From CAZXCK01 sp964639225 (lineage in GTDB: Bacteria; Chloroflexota; Anaerolineae; Aggregatilineales; Phototrophicaceae): a DNA stretch of 52,397 nt. The stretch spans positions 1 through 52,397 of the forward strand of contig CAZXCK010000016.1 in assembly GCA_964639225.1 (NCBI GenBank). The letters are read 5' to 3'. A model generated the notes under the pieces. That model ran no database searches, had not been told where the DNA came from, and saw nothing but the letters and a program-made list of their open reading frames with translations. The translations under genes and the position numbers were made by a program. Positions 7,892 to 16,154 of this stretch are shown piece after piece. Each line of letters starts with the position of its first letter. Position 1 is the first letter of the stretch.

Positions 7892-8851
7892 TCACAGGCT
7901 GCGCGGACGGCGTTGGAAGGCATAGCGAAGCGCCGGTATGAGATACGAACGCCCCGGCAGATACGTCACCAGCGTATCTTCGAAGCGGCGCGGGCGAATA
8001 CCAAAATAATCATAAGCATTGCCCAGCCGCGCGGTTCGGCTGGCCGCCAGAATGTCCAGCCATTGCGGCGTCATCAGAGCGCGTGACAATAACAGACTGG
8101 CAGTGGCGCTCATGCCGCGCAGCAGATACGGCGCTACCGGCAGCACAAAACGCGGTGTGCGGCTGACGCGCATAATCGTCTGCACCATATCACGAAATGT
8201 CAGATACTCCGGCCCGCCGATCTCCACCGTCTCATCAACCAGGTCCATCGCTTCCAGGCTGTGGATGATGGCATCCACCAGATCGTCAATATAGATCGGA
8301 TTCAGCACCACATCGCCCCGTCCAGGGATGGCAAAGAACAACGGATTCAGCTTGAGCATCATCGTAATATGATTGATAAAGGCGTCTTCCGGGCCGAACA
8401 CCAGCCCGGACCGGATGATCGTGTAGGCCAGGCCGCTGGCGCGGATCATATCCTCCAGCATTCCCTTGATGCGCAGCAGCGTAAACGCCGACGAAGGCGC
8501 CGACCCCAGATGGCTCACCGTGATGATGCGCCCCACCCGTGCCGAGCGCGCCACGCCAATCAGCGTGCGTGTGCCCACCAGTTCCACCCGCTCCAGATCG
8601 CGCGGGCGCCCCCACCACATGGCATTTTCCAGGTGAATGACAACATGCACACCGTTCAGCGCGCCGAACACCACCTCTTCGTCCAGCACAGTCCCGGTGA
8701 CGATCTCCGGCGCGTTTGGCGCTGTCGGGTCCCAGGGCAAATGCCGCTGCTGGTATTCAGATAGCAGGCAGCGCAGCGGCGCACCGCTGGCCATCAGCTT
8801 TTTGACCACATGCCGGCCAATGAGGCCGGTACCACCCGTCACCAGAATCAT
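7892..8851 (-). CDS. NAD(P)-binding epimerase-fold protein, NDUFA9-like
   Basis: A 319-residue extended/atypical SDR protein. The N-terminus ILVTGGTGLIGRHVVKKLM is the dinucleotide-binding loop (GxxGxxG). There is no SDR YxxxK; the equivalent region reads SAFTLLRIKGMLEDMIRASGLAYTIIRSGLVFGPEDAF, like the NDUFA9/complex I 39-kDa and NmrA-type relatives, which bind NAD(P)H without obvious catalysis. The C-terminal third has hydrophobic stretches (FVLPVAPYLLRGMSATASLLL) that could contact a membrane. Function unknown; it may be a redox sensor or lipid/quinone-related protein. It is the first gene of the pair with proC. Confidence 0.8.
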   Translation of the reverse strand: MILVTGGTGLIGRHVVKKLMASGAPLRCLLSEYQQRHLPWDPTAPNAPEIVTGTVLDEEVVFGALNGVHVVIHLENAMWWGRPRDLERVELVGTRTLIGVARSARVGRIITVSHLGSAPSSAFTLLRIKGMLEDMIRASGLAYTIIRSGLVFGPEDAFINHITMMLKLNPLFFAIPGRGDVVLNPIYIDDLVDAIIHSLEAMDLVDETVEIGGPEYLTFRDMVQTIMRVSRTPRFVLPVAPYLLRGMSATASLLLSRALMTPQWLDILAASRTARLGNAYDYFGIRPRRFEDTLVTYLPGRSYLIPALRYAFQRRPRSL

Positions 8852-8968
8852 AATCCACTCGCGCGACAGCGGGCGCTCACGCCAAACCAGTCCTGTCCAT
8901 CAACGATCAGCGCGCCATTATAACACGCCCCGAAGGCCAGCAAACCCCAGGCAAGCAGCATCTGGCAG

Positions 8969-8988
8969 TTGTGATAAAATAATCACAC
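8969..8988. promoter_or_regulatory. Palindrome upstream of fabF, possible operator
   Basis: TGTGAT (8970-8975) and ATCACA (8982-8987) form perfect 6-bp arms around an A/T spacer of 6 bp, between the divergent epimerase-like gene and fabF. The spacing is 2 bp longer than CRP or Rex sites. An AT-rich stretch with TATAAT (9021-9026) follows. A regulator of fatty-acid synthesis is possible but not identified. Confidence 0.35.
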
Positions 8989-9069
8989 AGTCAGGGTGGA
9001 TTCACCCAATTAGTTGACTCTATAATAATCAAACAACCTGACTTATGTTTGAACCAGGGGGAGGTCAAG

Positions 9070-10320
9070 GTGGAACGACGTCGCGTAGTGGTAACCGGCA
9101 TGGGCATCATCTGCCCGACCGGTAATTCTGTTGACGAAGCCTGGCAAAATGCCGCTGCCGGCAAAACAGGGATCGGCCCCATCACACGTTTTGACACTTC
9201 CCGGCTGGAAAATCATTTTGGTGGCGAAGTCAAAAACTTTGATGCCGTCGAGTTCCTGGGCCGCCGCGAAGCCCGCCGCACCGACCGCGTCACACAACTG
9301 GCACTTTACGCGGCGGCTCAGGCCATCGACGACGCCCGGCTCGAAATCACAGAAGACAACCGCTACGATATCGGTGTTGTCGTCGGCACTGGCATTGGCG
9401 GCATCAACACCCTGTTCTACAGCACCGTCGCCTTTATGGAAAAAGGCTCCAAAGCGGTTAGCCCGCTCCTGGTCCCAATGATGCTGCCCGACGCCCCTTC
9501 CGGCAAGCTGTCGATGACTTACGGCATGCGCGGTCCCAACTTCTCCCTGTCTACAGCCTGCGCCACCGGCAACAACTGCATCGGCGAAGCACTGGAGATC
9601 ATCCGCTCCGGGCGCGCCCAGGTGATGCTGGCCGGCAGCACCGAGGCCGCCCTCGAAGAGATCACCATCGCCAGCTTCAACAACATGACCGCCATCTCAC
9701 GCCGCAACGACGAACCAGAGCGTGCCTCGCGCCCCTTCGACAGAGATCGTGATGGCTTCGTCGTGGCCGAAGGCGCGGCGGTGCTGGTCCTCGAAGAACT
9801 GGAACACGCCCGTGCGCGCGGTGCGAAGATCTATGCCGAGGTGCTGGGCTACGGTCACACATCGGACGCTTATCACGTTACCGCGCCGCTGGAAACCGGC
9901 GACGGCGCCGCCCACGCGATCACCGTCGCGCTGCGCGACAGCAGGTTACAGCCCGAAGACATCGACTACGTCAATGCGCACGGCACCAGTACACAGCTCA
10001 ACGACATCAGCGAGACGCTGGCCATCAAACAGGCGCTGGGCGAACACGCCTACCAGATTCCCGTCAGCTCCACCAAATCCGTCACCGGCCACCTGATGGG
10101 CGCAGCGGGTTCGGTAGAAGCGGTGTTCTCGATCCGCGCCATGTGCGAAAACTTCGTACCGCCCACCATCAACCTGGACAACCAGGACCCCCAGTGCGAC
10201 CTGAACTATACGCCGCACACCGGCGTCGAACACACCATCCGCAACGTGATGAGCAACTCGTTCGGCTTTGGCGGCCATAACGCTGTTCTGATTTTTGGTG
10301 AATGCAACAGTCATGACTAA
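9070..10320 (+). CDS. fabF: Beta-ketoacyl-ACP synthase II
   Basis: A 416-residue condensing enzyme that elongates acyl-ACP with malonyl-ACP in fatty-acid synthesis. The thiolase-fold triad is present: nucleophile Cys164 in STACATG, His in VNAHGTSTQLND and His in GHLMGAAGSVEA. The GTG at 9070 is chosen because GGGGAGGTC ends 5-6 bp before it; it gives the expected start VERRRVVVTGMGIICP. It overlaps fabH by 8 bp and is translationally coupled to it. No acpP, fabD or fabG is in the window. Confidence 0.95.
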   Translation: MERRRVVVTGMGIICPTGNSVDEAWQNAAAGKTGIGPITRFDTSRLENHFGGEVKNFDAVEFLGRREARRTDRVTQLALYAAAQAIDDARLEITEDNRYDIGVVVGTGIGGINTLFYSTVAFMEKGSKAVSPLLVPMMLPDAPSGKLSMTYGMRGPNFSLSTACATGNNCIGEALEIIRSGRAQVMLAGSTEAALEEITIASFNNMTAISRRNDEPERASRPFDRDRDGFVVAEGAAVLVLEELEHARARGAKIYAEVLGYGHTSDAYHVTAPLETGDGAAHAITVALRDSRLQPEDIDYVNAHGTSTQLNDISETLAIKQALGEHAYQIPVSSTKSVTGHLMGAAGSVEAVFSIRAMCENFVPPTINLDNQDPQCDLNYTPHTGVEHTIRNVMSNSFGFGGHNAVLIFGECNSHD

Positions 10321-11491
10321 ATCATTTGGCGCACCCGGCTCGGACCGGCGTTATGCGCATATCGTCGGCTGGGGGATGTATGTGCCGGAGAAGGTATTGA
10401 CCAACGATGACCTCGCGGCCTTCATGGAAACCAGCGACGAGTGGATCAGCAGCCGTACCGGCATCAGAGAGCGGCGTATCGCCAGCGACCGCGAGACGAG
10501 CGCCGTGCTGGGGCTGAAGGCTGCCCAGCAGGCGCTGCAGGTCACCGATATTCTGCCACCCGATATCGACCTGATCATCGTGGCCACCAGCACGCCGGAG
10601 AACATCTTCCCCAGCACGGCCAGCATCATCCAGCACTGGCTGGGCGCGACCAACGCCGGCGCCTTTGACCTCAGCGCCGCCTGCACCGGTTTCGTCTACG
10701 GCCTGGATATGGCCGCGCAGGCCATCCGCTCCGGCAGCATCAACACGGCGCTCGTCATCGGCACCGAGACCATGTCGCGCGTGCTGGACTGGCGCGACCG
10801 GGGCACCAGCATTCTGTTTGGCGATGGCGCTGGGGCGGTCATTCTGCAAACCCGTGCCGAACGCGGCGGCGTGCTGTCGTCGGTGCTGCGCTCCGACGGC
10901 GCTGGCTTCGACATGCTGGGCCTGCCCACACGCGGCAGCACCGAGATTCGCTCCACCGACGGCCTCGCCGACCGCCAGTTGCACAAGATGTACATGGCCG
11001 GCGGCGAGGTGTTTAAGTTCGCCACCCGCGTTATCGGCGAGAGTGTACGCCAGGCCGTCACCAAAGCCGGTATCAAGCTGGAAGATGTCAATGTCATCAT
11101 CCCGCACCAGGCCAACCAGCGCATCATTCAGGCCGCCGCGCGTGGACTGGGCCTGAACGCCGATATGTTCATTAGCAATCTGGAGCGCTACGGCAACACT
11201 TCCGCCGCATCGATTCCCATCGCGCTGGCCGAAGCCCTGCAAAACGAACGCATCCACCCTGGCGATCATATTGTGCTGGTCGGGTTTGGCGGTGGCCTCG
11301 CCTGGGGATCGGTTGTCGTTAAATGGGGACTGGTCCAGCCAGACGACTCGACCGCCGGCAAAATCCGGGAACAGCGCCGGCGAGCCGGTTATGCCATCGT
11401 ACGCATTCGCACCCGACTGCGCCAGTGGCTGCGGCGCATCAGCGAGACGCTTAATGCTCTGTTCGGCGCACAGCACCCCGACGACCATTAA
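10313..11491 (+). CDS. fabH: Beta-ketoacyl-ACP synthase III with C-terminal extension
   Basis: A 392-residue FabH, which starts fatty-acid synthesis by condensing acyl-CoA with malonyl-ACP. The Cys-His-Asn triad is complete: Cys124 in LSAACTGFVYG, His265 in IIPHQANQR and Asn295 in YGNTSAAS. The family normally ends shortly after GFGGGLAWGSVVVKW (about residue 338). Here about 52 more residues follow, rich in Arg (KIREQRRRAGYAIVRIRTR) and possibly helical, ending HPDDH. The extension may be a membrane or protein contact. The ATG at 10313 overlaps the fabF stop; a start 18 bp earlier is possible. Confidence 0.94.
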   Translation: MTKSFGAPGSDRRYAHIVGWGMYVPEKVLTNDDLAAFMETSDEWISSRTGIRERRIASDRETSAVLGLKAAQQALQVTDILPPDIDLIIVATSTPENIFPSTASIIQHWLGATNAGAFDLSAACTGFVYGLDMAAQAIRSGSINTALVIGTETMSRVLDWRDRGTSILFGDGAGAVILQTRAERGGVLSSVLRSDGAGFDMLGLPTRGSTEIRSTDGLADRQLHKMYMAGGEVFKFATRVIGESVRQAVTKAGIKLEDVNVIIPHQANQRIIQAAARGLGLNADMFISNLERYGNTSAASIPIALAEALQNERIHPGDHIVLVGFGGGLAWGSVVVKWGLVQPDDSTAGKIREQRRRAGYAIVRIRTRLRQWLRRISETLNALFGAQHPDDH

Positions 11492-11625
11492 TTAAGTAAA
11501 AAACGCCACGAAAACAAAGCCACACACAATAGTTAATTTAGAAAAGCTTGATTATATCCAGGTTTTCCTCGATAATTAATGTATGATTGACACTCACAGC
11601 ATAAGTATCTGAGGGAAACACTGCG

Positions 11626-12003
11626 ATGAAAATTCTGTACGTAGAAGACAACCCACAGAACATGCGTCTGGTCAGGAAGATGCTGCGCGTCGGTGGTTAT
11701 GATATGCTCGAAGCGATGGACGGCATGACCGGTGTCGAGGTGGCCACCCGCGAGGTGCCCGATCTTATCCTGATGGATATCAACCTGCCCGACATCGACG
11801 GTATGGAAGTCACAGGCCGCATCAAGTCCGACAGCCGCCTGAATCACATCCCCGTCATCGCGCTGACCGCCAACGCCATGTACGGCGACCGCGAGCGCTT
11901 CCTGGAAGCGGGCTGCGATGGCTACCTGGCCAAGCCCGTCAGCAAAAACGAACTACTCAATACCCTGGCCTACTTCCTCTCCGCGCAGCAGGCTGCCGGT
12001 TAA
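11626..12003 (+). CDS. Single-domain response regulator (CheY/DivK-like)
   Basis: A 125-residue stand-alone receiver domain. Residues fit the fold: acidic pair in LYVEDNPQN, phospho-acceptor Asp in LILMDINLPDIDG (about residue 53), Thr in ALTANAM and Lys in YLAKPVSK. There is no output domain, so it must act through a partner such as a histidine kinase, a phosphorelay or a diguanylate cyclase. The sequence resembles the receivers fused to hybrid kinases (MKILYVEDNPQNMRLVRKML). No kinase gene is near. GAGGG lies 11 bp before the ATG. It has its own upstream region of 134 bp after fabH. Confidence 0.9.
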   Translation: MKILYVEDNPQNMRLVRKMLRVGGYDMLEAMDGMTGVEVATREVPDLILMDINLPDIDGMEVTGRIKSDSRLNHIPVIALTANAMYGDRERFLEAGCDGYLAKPVSKNELLNTLAYFLSAQQAAG

Positions 12004-12034
12004 GGTCGAGTTCATCCAATACTAAATATGCAAA

Positions 12035-12059
12035 ACTGCCCGGTTATCGTCCAGGCAGT
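12035..12059. terminator. Bidirectional terminator between the receiver gene and the metallopeptidase gene
   Basis: Arms ACTGCCCGG and CCAGGCAGT pair with one mismatch around a 7-nt loop. A-rich sequence precedes it and CTGTTTAGTCTGTT follows, so it can work in both directions between these convergent genes. Confidence 0.65.
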
Positions 12060-12088
12060 CTGTTTAGTCTGTTGTCGCTGCGGTCAGG

Positions 12089-12772
12089 TCAGTTGCGGCG
12101 CAGGATGCTGATGTAATACAGCAGCGTCAGCAGCGACGACAGGAACGCGGCGACATAAGTCATGGCGGCGGCAGTCAGAATCTGGCGCGCGCCCTGCGAG
12201 TCTCCCGTCGAGACCAGGTTAGCCTGCTTCAGCAGCGCCATACCCCGGCGGCTGGCGTCAATCTCGACCGGCAGCGTCAGCAGCATAAACGCCACCACCA
12301 CCGCGAAGAACACAATCCCCAACTCGATAAAGCTGGTCACCTGCATAAACACGCCCAGGAAAATCAGGGTGTAAGCGGCCATCGGGCTAAAGCGCATAGC
12401 CGGAACCAGAAAGCTCCGCATCGCGATCAACACCGATTTCTCCTGGTGCTGCTGGGCATGGCCCAGTTCGTGCGCCACGATCGCCAGCGCCGCCACTGAT
12501 GGCTTGGTTGCGATTCCCTGCGACATGCGCACGGTGTGACTGCTGGGGTCGTAATGGTCGGTCAGTTCGCCGGGCACCCCCTCGAAGTTGACGCCGTCCA
12601 GGCCCGCAGCGCGTTTGATGCGCTCCCCGGCCTGTACGCCAGTCAGCCCCATGCTATTACGGGTGTTGCCCCACTTCCGGTAAGACGACATCACATAAAA
12701 CTGCGCCCCCACCGAGAGCAGCAGACTGGGGATCAATACCATCCAGATATAGGCACTGTCGAATATGAACAA
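12089..12772 (-). CDS. YugP-type membrane zinc metallopeptidase
   Basis: A 227-residue neutral zinc metallopeptidase of the YugP (DUF/peptidase M48-like) family. The zinc site HELGH is at residues 101-105, followed by AQQHQ. Hydrophobic segments at the N-terminus (about 8-28), after the zinc site (about 120-170) and at the C-terminus (about 200-222) suggest a membrane protein with a cytoplasm-adjacent catalytic part. A TTG start at 12772 is chosen: AGGAGG is 8 bp upstream and the protein then opens MFIFDSAYIW, as YugP proteins do. A GTG 9 bp earlier would overlap the ribosome site. Substrate unknown. Confidence 0.85.
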   Translation of the reverse strand: MFIFDSAYIWMVLIPSLLLSVGAQFYVMSSYRKWGNTRNSMGLTGVQAGERIKRAAGLDGVNFEGVPGELTDHYDPSSHTVRMSQGIATKPSVAALAIVAHELGHAQQHQEKSVLIAMRSFLVPAMRFSPMAAYTLIFLGVFMQVTSFIELGIVFFAVVVAFMLLTLPVEIDASRRGMALLKQANLVSTGDSQGARQILTAAAMTYVAAFLSSLLTLLYYISILRRN

Positions 12773-12865
12773 CTCACTCACCTCCTCACCGTAATCGGGT
12801 CGTGCATACTGCTATTACTGTAGCGCAAGTACGTCAGAAAAGTGACAGAAATTCCAGTGCAAATG

Positions 12866-12886
12866 GTAAATCGGAGGCAGATTTAC
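12866..12886 (-). terminator. Weak hairpin after the anchored protein gene
   Basis: Perfect 7-bp arms GTAAATC/GATTTAC with a 7-nt loop, AT-rich and without a clear T-run. It lies just downstream of the gene at 12928-13728. Confidence 0.3.
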
Positions 12887-12927
12887 ATCCGGCTCTCATC
12901 CAGTCGCCGGCTCTCACCCAACCGTGC

Positions 12928-13728
12928 TCATTCGCCGATAGGCGTGGGCGTGGGGATCGGATCGGTGATGTAGATCGTGACCTCGCAGAAAGCGCGCAGC
13001 TCACTGGTGGTGTCGAACACCATCAGCCGAAATTGGTACTCGCCCGGCTCGTAAGGGTCCGGGTTGAACTGCGACAGCGTACCCATCTCCTGCACCGGCG
13101 TAATGCCCTGGTCGATCACCAGAAACTGACCGAATGTACCCGGTCCACTGAGTTCCAGCTTATATTCCGAAAAATCCTCGACGAAAGCGGTGCCCTCTAC
13201 GCGAATCACCTGGAACACGCGCATACCGTTGGCCGGAATTTGCAGCATGGCGTTAGGCGAGTCGCAGCCCAGCGCCGCTGGCGCATTGGGTTCGATGGTC
13301 CCCACCGGCGTCGGCGTCAGCGTTGGCGTCACGAAAATACCCTGTTCCTGCGTATCGCCCAGGTCGATGCCGCTGGCGTCCACCGGAATCTGCCCGGACG
13401 GTACCGGACGTGTAGGCGTGACAAACACACCGTCCTCCGGGGCCTCGGCGACCTCAACCGGGCCGGCGGCTTCCAGGTCGGCCCGCATCGTTGGCGCCAC
13501 CACCTGCTGAATGCCGACCACCACCAGCCCCAATTGAATCAGAACCACCAGCACCGTCAGGGCGTTGCCGCGCTCCGAACGGGCAAAATCACGCTCTAAC
13601 TCGAACGTCGTCGCCCGGTAGGCGTACTGGGCCATCATATATTTACGCCAGTACCACAGCACGCCCGCGCCGATCAGCACATACAGACCGACGGCGATAC
13701 GCTCAATCAGAAAGACGATACCACTCAC
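12928..13728 (-). CDS. Membrane-anchored protein of unknown function
   Basis: I do not recognise this 266-residue protein. It has two transmembrane segments (about residues 5-25 and 55-77) with a short charged loop between, then a Pro/Thr-rich linker with repeated VTPT and TPTP motifs (about 95-140), then a probably extracytoplasmic beta-rich domain (about 145-255) with an Ig-like look (GEYQFRLMVFDTTSELRAFCEVTIYITD) and two Cys. It ends in another TPTP stretch. The start is a GTG overlapping the PNP stop (GTGA), with GAGGG 10 bp upstream, so the two genes are co-translated. It may be a surface or cell-envelope protein. Confidence 0.75.
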   Translation of the reverse strand: MSGIVFLIERIAVGLYVLIGAGVLWYWRKYMMAQYAYRATTFELERDFARSERGNALTVLVVLIQLGLVVVGIQQVVAPTMRADLEAAGPVEVAEAPEDGVFVTPTRPVPSGQIPVDASGIDLGDTQEQGIFVTPTLTPTPVGTIEPNAPAALGCDSPNAMLQIPANGMRVFQVIRVEGTAFVEDFSEYKLELSGPGTFGQFLVIDQGITPVQEMGTLSQFNPDPYEPGEYQFRLMVFDTTSELRAFCEVTIYITDPIPTPTPIGE

Positions 13729-14570
13729 GACGGAAGCGCCCTCAAAACCCCTTTCAGAATGGTCGTCAGCCTGGGTACGATGACGATGCCGGTCTCCAGC
13801 ACTTCTTCATGATTGGTCTCGGCGGCAGCGTCGATGGTGTCGATGGCTACGTTCGTAATGCCAGAGAACGCCATCACCCGCATTTTGGCGTGCCGGGCGA
13901 CCAGCACCTCATGCACAGTGGACATGCCCACCGCGTCCGCGCCCAGGCCACGCAGCATCCGCACCTCTGCCGGAGTCTCGAACGTCGGACCAGACAGGCA
14001 GCAGTAAACGCCTTCGCGCAGCGTGATATTGTTCTGCTTCGCTACCTGCTGCGCCAGCGCACGCAGATTGTGATCGTAGGTATGGACCATACCCAGAAAA
14101 CGCGGGCCAACGCTGTCGTCGTTGGGTCCCATCAGCGGATTGGAGCCGCTCATGCCCACAAAGTTGATGTGATCGTTGATGAGCATCACGTCACCGGCTG
14201 CGAAATCGCGGTTCAGGCCGCCGGCGGCGTTCGTGAGAACCAGAATCTCGACGCCCAGTTCGCGCATCACGCGGATAGGAAACGTCACCTGTTCCAACGT
14301 GTAACCTTCATAGAAGTGCGCGCGGCCCTGCTGCGCGATGACCGGCTGGCCTTCCAGCGTGCCCAGCACAAGCTGGCCGCTGTGACCGTGTACGGTCGAA
14401 ACGGGCCAGCCCGGAATATCGCCATACGGCACGCGCACCGCGTCTTCGATTTCGTCGGCCAGGCCGCCCAGCCCGGAACCGAGCACCAGTCCCAGCCGGG
14501 GCTGGAGTGTAGTCGCCTGCCGAATAACGCTGACCGCGCGCTCGTAGTCGGCCTTTGAATAAGCGGTCAT
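13725..14570 (-). CDS. Purine nucleoside phosphorylase (trimeric type)
   Basis: A 281-residue phosphorylase of the PNP/MTAP class (PunA/DeoD2-like), splitting purine nucleosides with phosphate to base and (deoxy)ribose-1-phosphate. The N-terminal phosphate loop LGLVLGSGLGGLAD is at about residues 25-38, with GHSGQLVLG, ILVLTNAAGGLN and the late ADAVGMSTVHEVLVARH. The ATG at 14570 is chosen because AAGGAGG lies 8 bp upstream; a longer reading from 14618 would run back over the ribosome site. Inosine/guanosine preference is likely for this class but not shown by the sequence. Confidence 0.9.
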   Translation of the reverse strand: MTAYSKADYERAVSVIRQATTLQPRLGLVLGSGLGGLADEIEDAVRVPYGDIPGWPVSTVHGHSGQLVLGTLEGQPVIAQQGRAHFYEGYTLEQVTFPIRVMRELGVEILVLTNAAGGLNRDFAAGDVMLINDHINFVGMSGSNPLMGPNDDSVGPRFLGMVHTYDHNLRALAQQVAKQNNITLREGVYCCLSGPTFETPAEVRMLRGLGADAVGMSTVHEVLVARHAKMRVMAFSGITNVAIDTIDAAAETNHEEVLETGIVIVPRLTTILKGVLRALPS

Positions 14571-14604
14571 GTACCCCTCCTTTTGAGGTGATGTCATTGC
14601 CTGT

Positions 14605-14633
14605 ATTATACCCCCCACATCGGGGACAATCTA
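14605..14633 (-). promoter_or_regulatory. Putative promoter of the PNP gene
   Basis: A perfect TATAAT (14605-14610, minus strand) lies 17 bp from a weak -35, TAGATT (14628-14633). It is about 35 bp ahead of the PNP start codon. Confidence 0.5.
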
Positions 14634-14702
14634 CGGCGCGCGTCCACCACCAGCCAACATCCAACCAAGCCGACTATTGTCATCGGCGCAAAGCGCGCTA
14701 TC

Positions 14703-16154
14703 ATGAGCGCAGCGGCGACCGTTCCGCGCTGCTTTCAGTGCTCAACCAAATTCAACGGAGACAGCCCCCTGGTGCAATCATTCCACGTCGAACCGAACGG
14801 CGGCCACATCCGCCGTATCGCCGGTGATCTGCAGGCGCACATGGCGCGCTACGGCTACCGGCTCATCGAAACACCCATCATCGAAAACGCCGACCTGTTC
14901 CTCATCAAAGCCGGCGATCAGGTCATCGAGCGTCTGTTTACGTTCGAGCGGCGCGGCCATGTGCTGGCCCTCCGGCCAGAGTTCACCGCCGCTGCCGCCT
15001 ATCGCTACGCGCAGCGCGCCGAGTCCGGCGTCGTTCGCTGGCAGTTCAGCGGCCCGGTTTTCGAGGACAACCCGCACGACCCCATCCCGGCCTACCAGCG
15101 CTACAGCGCCGGGGCCGAGTTGATCGGTTTAGCCGGTCCCGCCGCCGACGCCGAGATTATCAGCATGGCCGCCGCCGGGCTGGCCAGCCTGGGCATCGAC
15201 GCCCGCCTGATGCTGGGCCACGTCGGCCTGACACGGCATCTGCTGGCGCGTTACACCCTGGACAGTCGCACGCAGCGTTTCATCCTCGACCGGCGCGCCC
15301 TGCTCACCAGCCGCGAGGACGGTCGCGCCGCCCTGCTGGAACAGCTCGACCGCTACTTCCCCGGTGACGAATCCGCCGAACTGGGCACCACCGCCGACAT
15401 GCCCGAAGCCGACGCCCAGCACATGCTCGACGTGCTGCTGGATACCACCCGGCGCGGCGAGACGATGGGTGGGCGCGCCCGGCCAGATATCGCCCGGCGT
15501 CTGCTGCGCAAACGGCAGCAGGCCGCCCAGCGCGGGCGCGTCGAGGCGGCGCTGGACTTCCTCCACGCCTGGATGCAGATCAACAGCGGCCCCGACGACG
15601 CCTTTGACCAGATCGCGCCGTTCATCGAAGGCGACGCCACCGCCCGCGCCCTGCTCGACGAGTGGCGGCGCGCCGTCGATCTGCTGGCAGCCTATAACAT
15701 TTCGGCGGATAAACTGACGATCCGGCCCGACCTGGCCCGCACCTGGGATTATTACACCGGCCCCGTGTTCGAACTGCACACCAGCGACGGCCTGCAACTG
15801 GGCGGCGGTGGCCGCTACGACGAACTGACGCGCCTCATCAGTGGTACAGACAACGTGCCGGCGGTCGGCTTCGCCTATTACATCGACCGCGTGCAGCAGG
15901 CGCTGCCCACCGGCACAGCGACCGAGTCCGCTGCTATCCACATCACCAGCGCGGACGACATCCAGGCGGCGCGCTGGGCGCAGGCGCTGCGCAGTCACGG
16001 CCTGACGGTGACACTCAGCGACGAAGCTGGCGCCTATCGCATCGTCGATGGCCAGCTTGTCATCGACGGCACCGCATACCCGCTGACCGCTGCCGCCGAA
16101 GCCGCCGCCCTTCTCCAACCGACCGACACCGCAGACGAAAGCGACCGGCCATGA
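14703..16154 (+). CDS. hisZ: ATP phosphoribosyltransferase regulatory subunit HisZ
   Basis: A 483-residue class-II-aaRS-like protein related to HisRS but paired with hisG, so HisZ. Motif 2 region LFTFERRGHVLALRPEFTAAAAYRYA and motif 3-like LQLGGGGRYDELT are present. It is longer than typical HisZ (about 390): there is a middle insertion (about residues 190-300) and a C-terminal extra domain (about 410-475) like the HisRS anticodon-binding domain. The ATG at 14703 has no clear ribosome site; a GTG at 14772 with GGAG 11 bp upstream would remove 23 atypical residues and may be the true start. It overlaps hisG by 4 bp. Confidence 0.8.
   Translation: MSAAATVPRCFQCSTKFNGDSPLVQSFHVEPNGGHIRRIAGDLQAHMARYGYRLIETPIIENADLFLIKAGDQVIERLFTFERRGHVLALRPEFTAAAAYRYAQRAESGVVRWQFSGPVFEDNPHDPIPAYQRYSAGAELIGLAGPAADAEIISMAAAGLASLGIDARLMLGHVGLTRHLLARYTLDSRTQRFILDRRALLTSREDGRAALLEQLDRYFPGDESAELGTTADMPEADAQHMLDVLLDTTRRGETMGGRARPDIARRLLRKRQQAAQRGRVEAALDFLHAWMQINSGPDDAFDQIAPFIEGDATARALLDEWRRAVDLLAAYNISADKLTIRPDLARTWDYYTGPVFELHTSDGLQLGGGGRYDELTRLISGTDNVPAVGFAYYIDRVQQALPTGTATESAAIHITSADDIQAARWAQALRSHGLTVTLSDEAGAYRIVDGQLVIDGTAYPLTAAAEAAALLQPTDTADESDRP

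Noticed and set aside
8969..8988. CRP/FNR or Rex site before fabF
   Set aside because: TGTGA and TCACA are 8 bp apart, 2 bp more than a CRP site; for Rex the TTGTG/CACA spacing is 10 instead of 8. Kept only as an unnamed palindrome.
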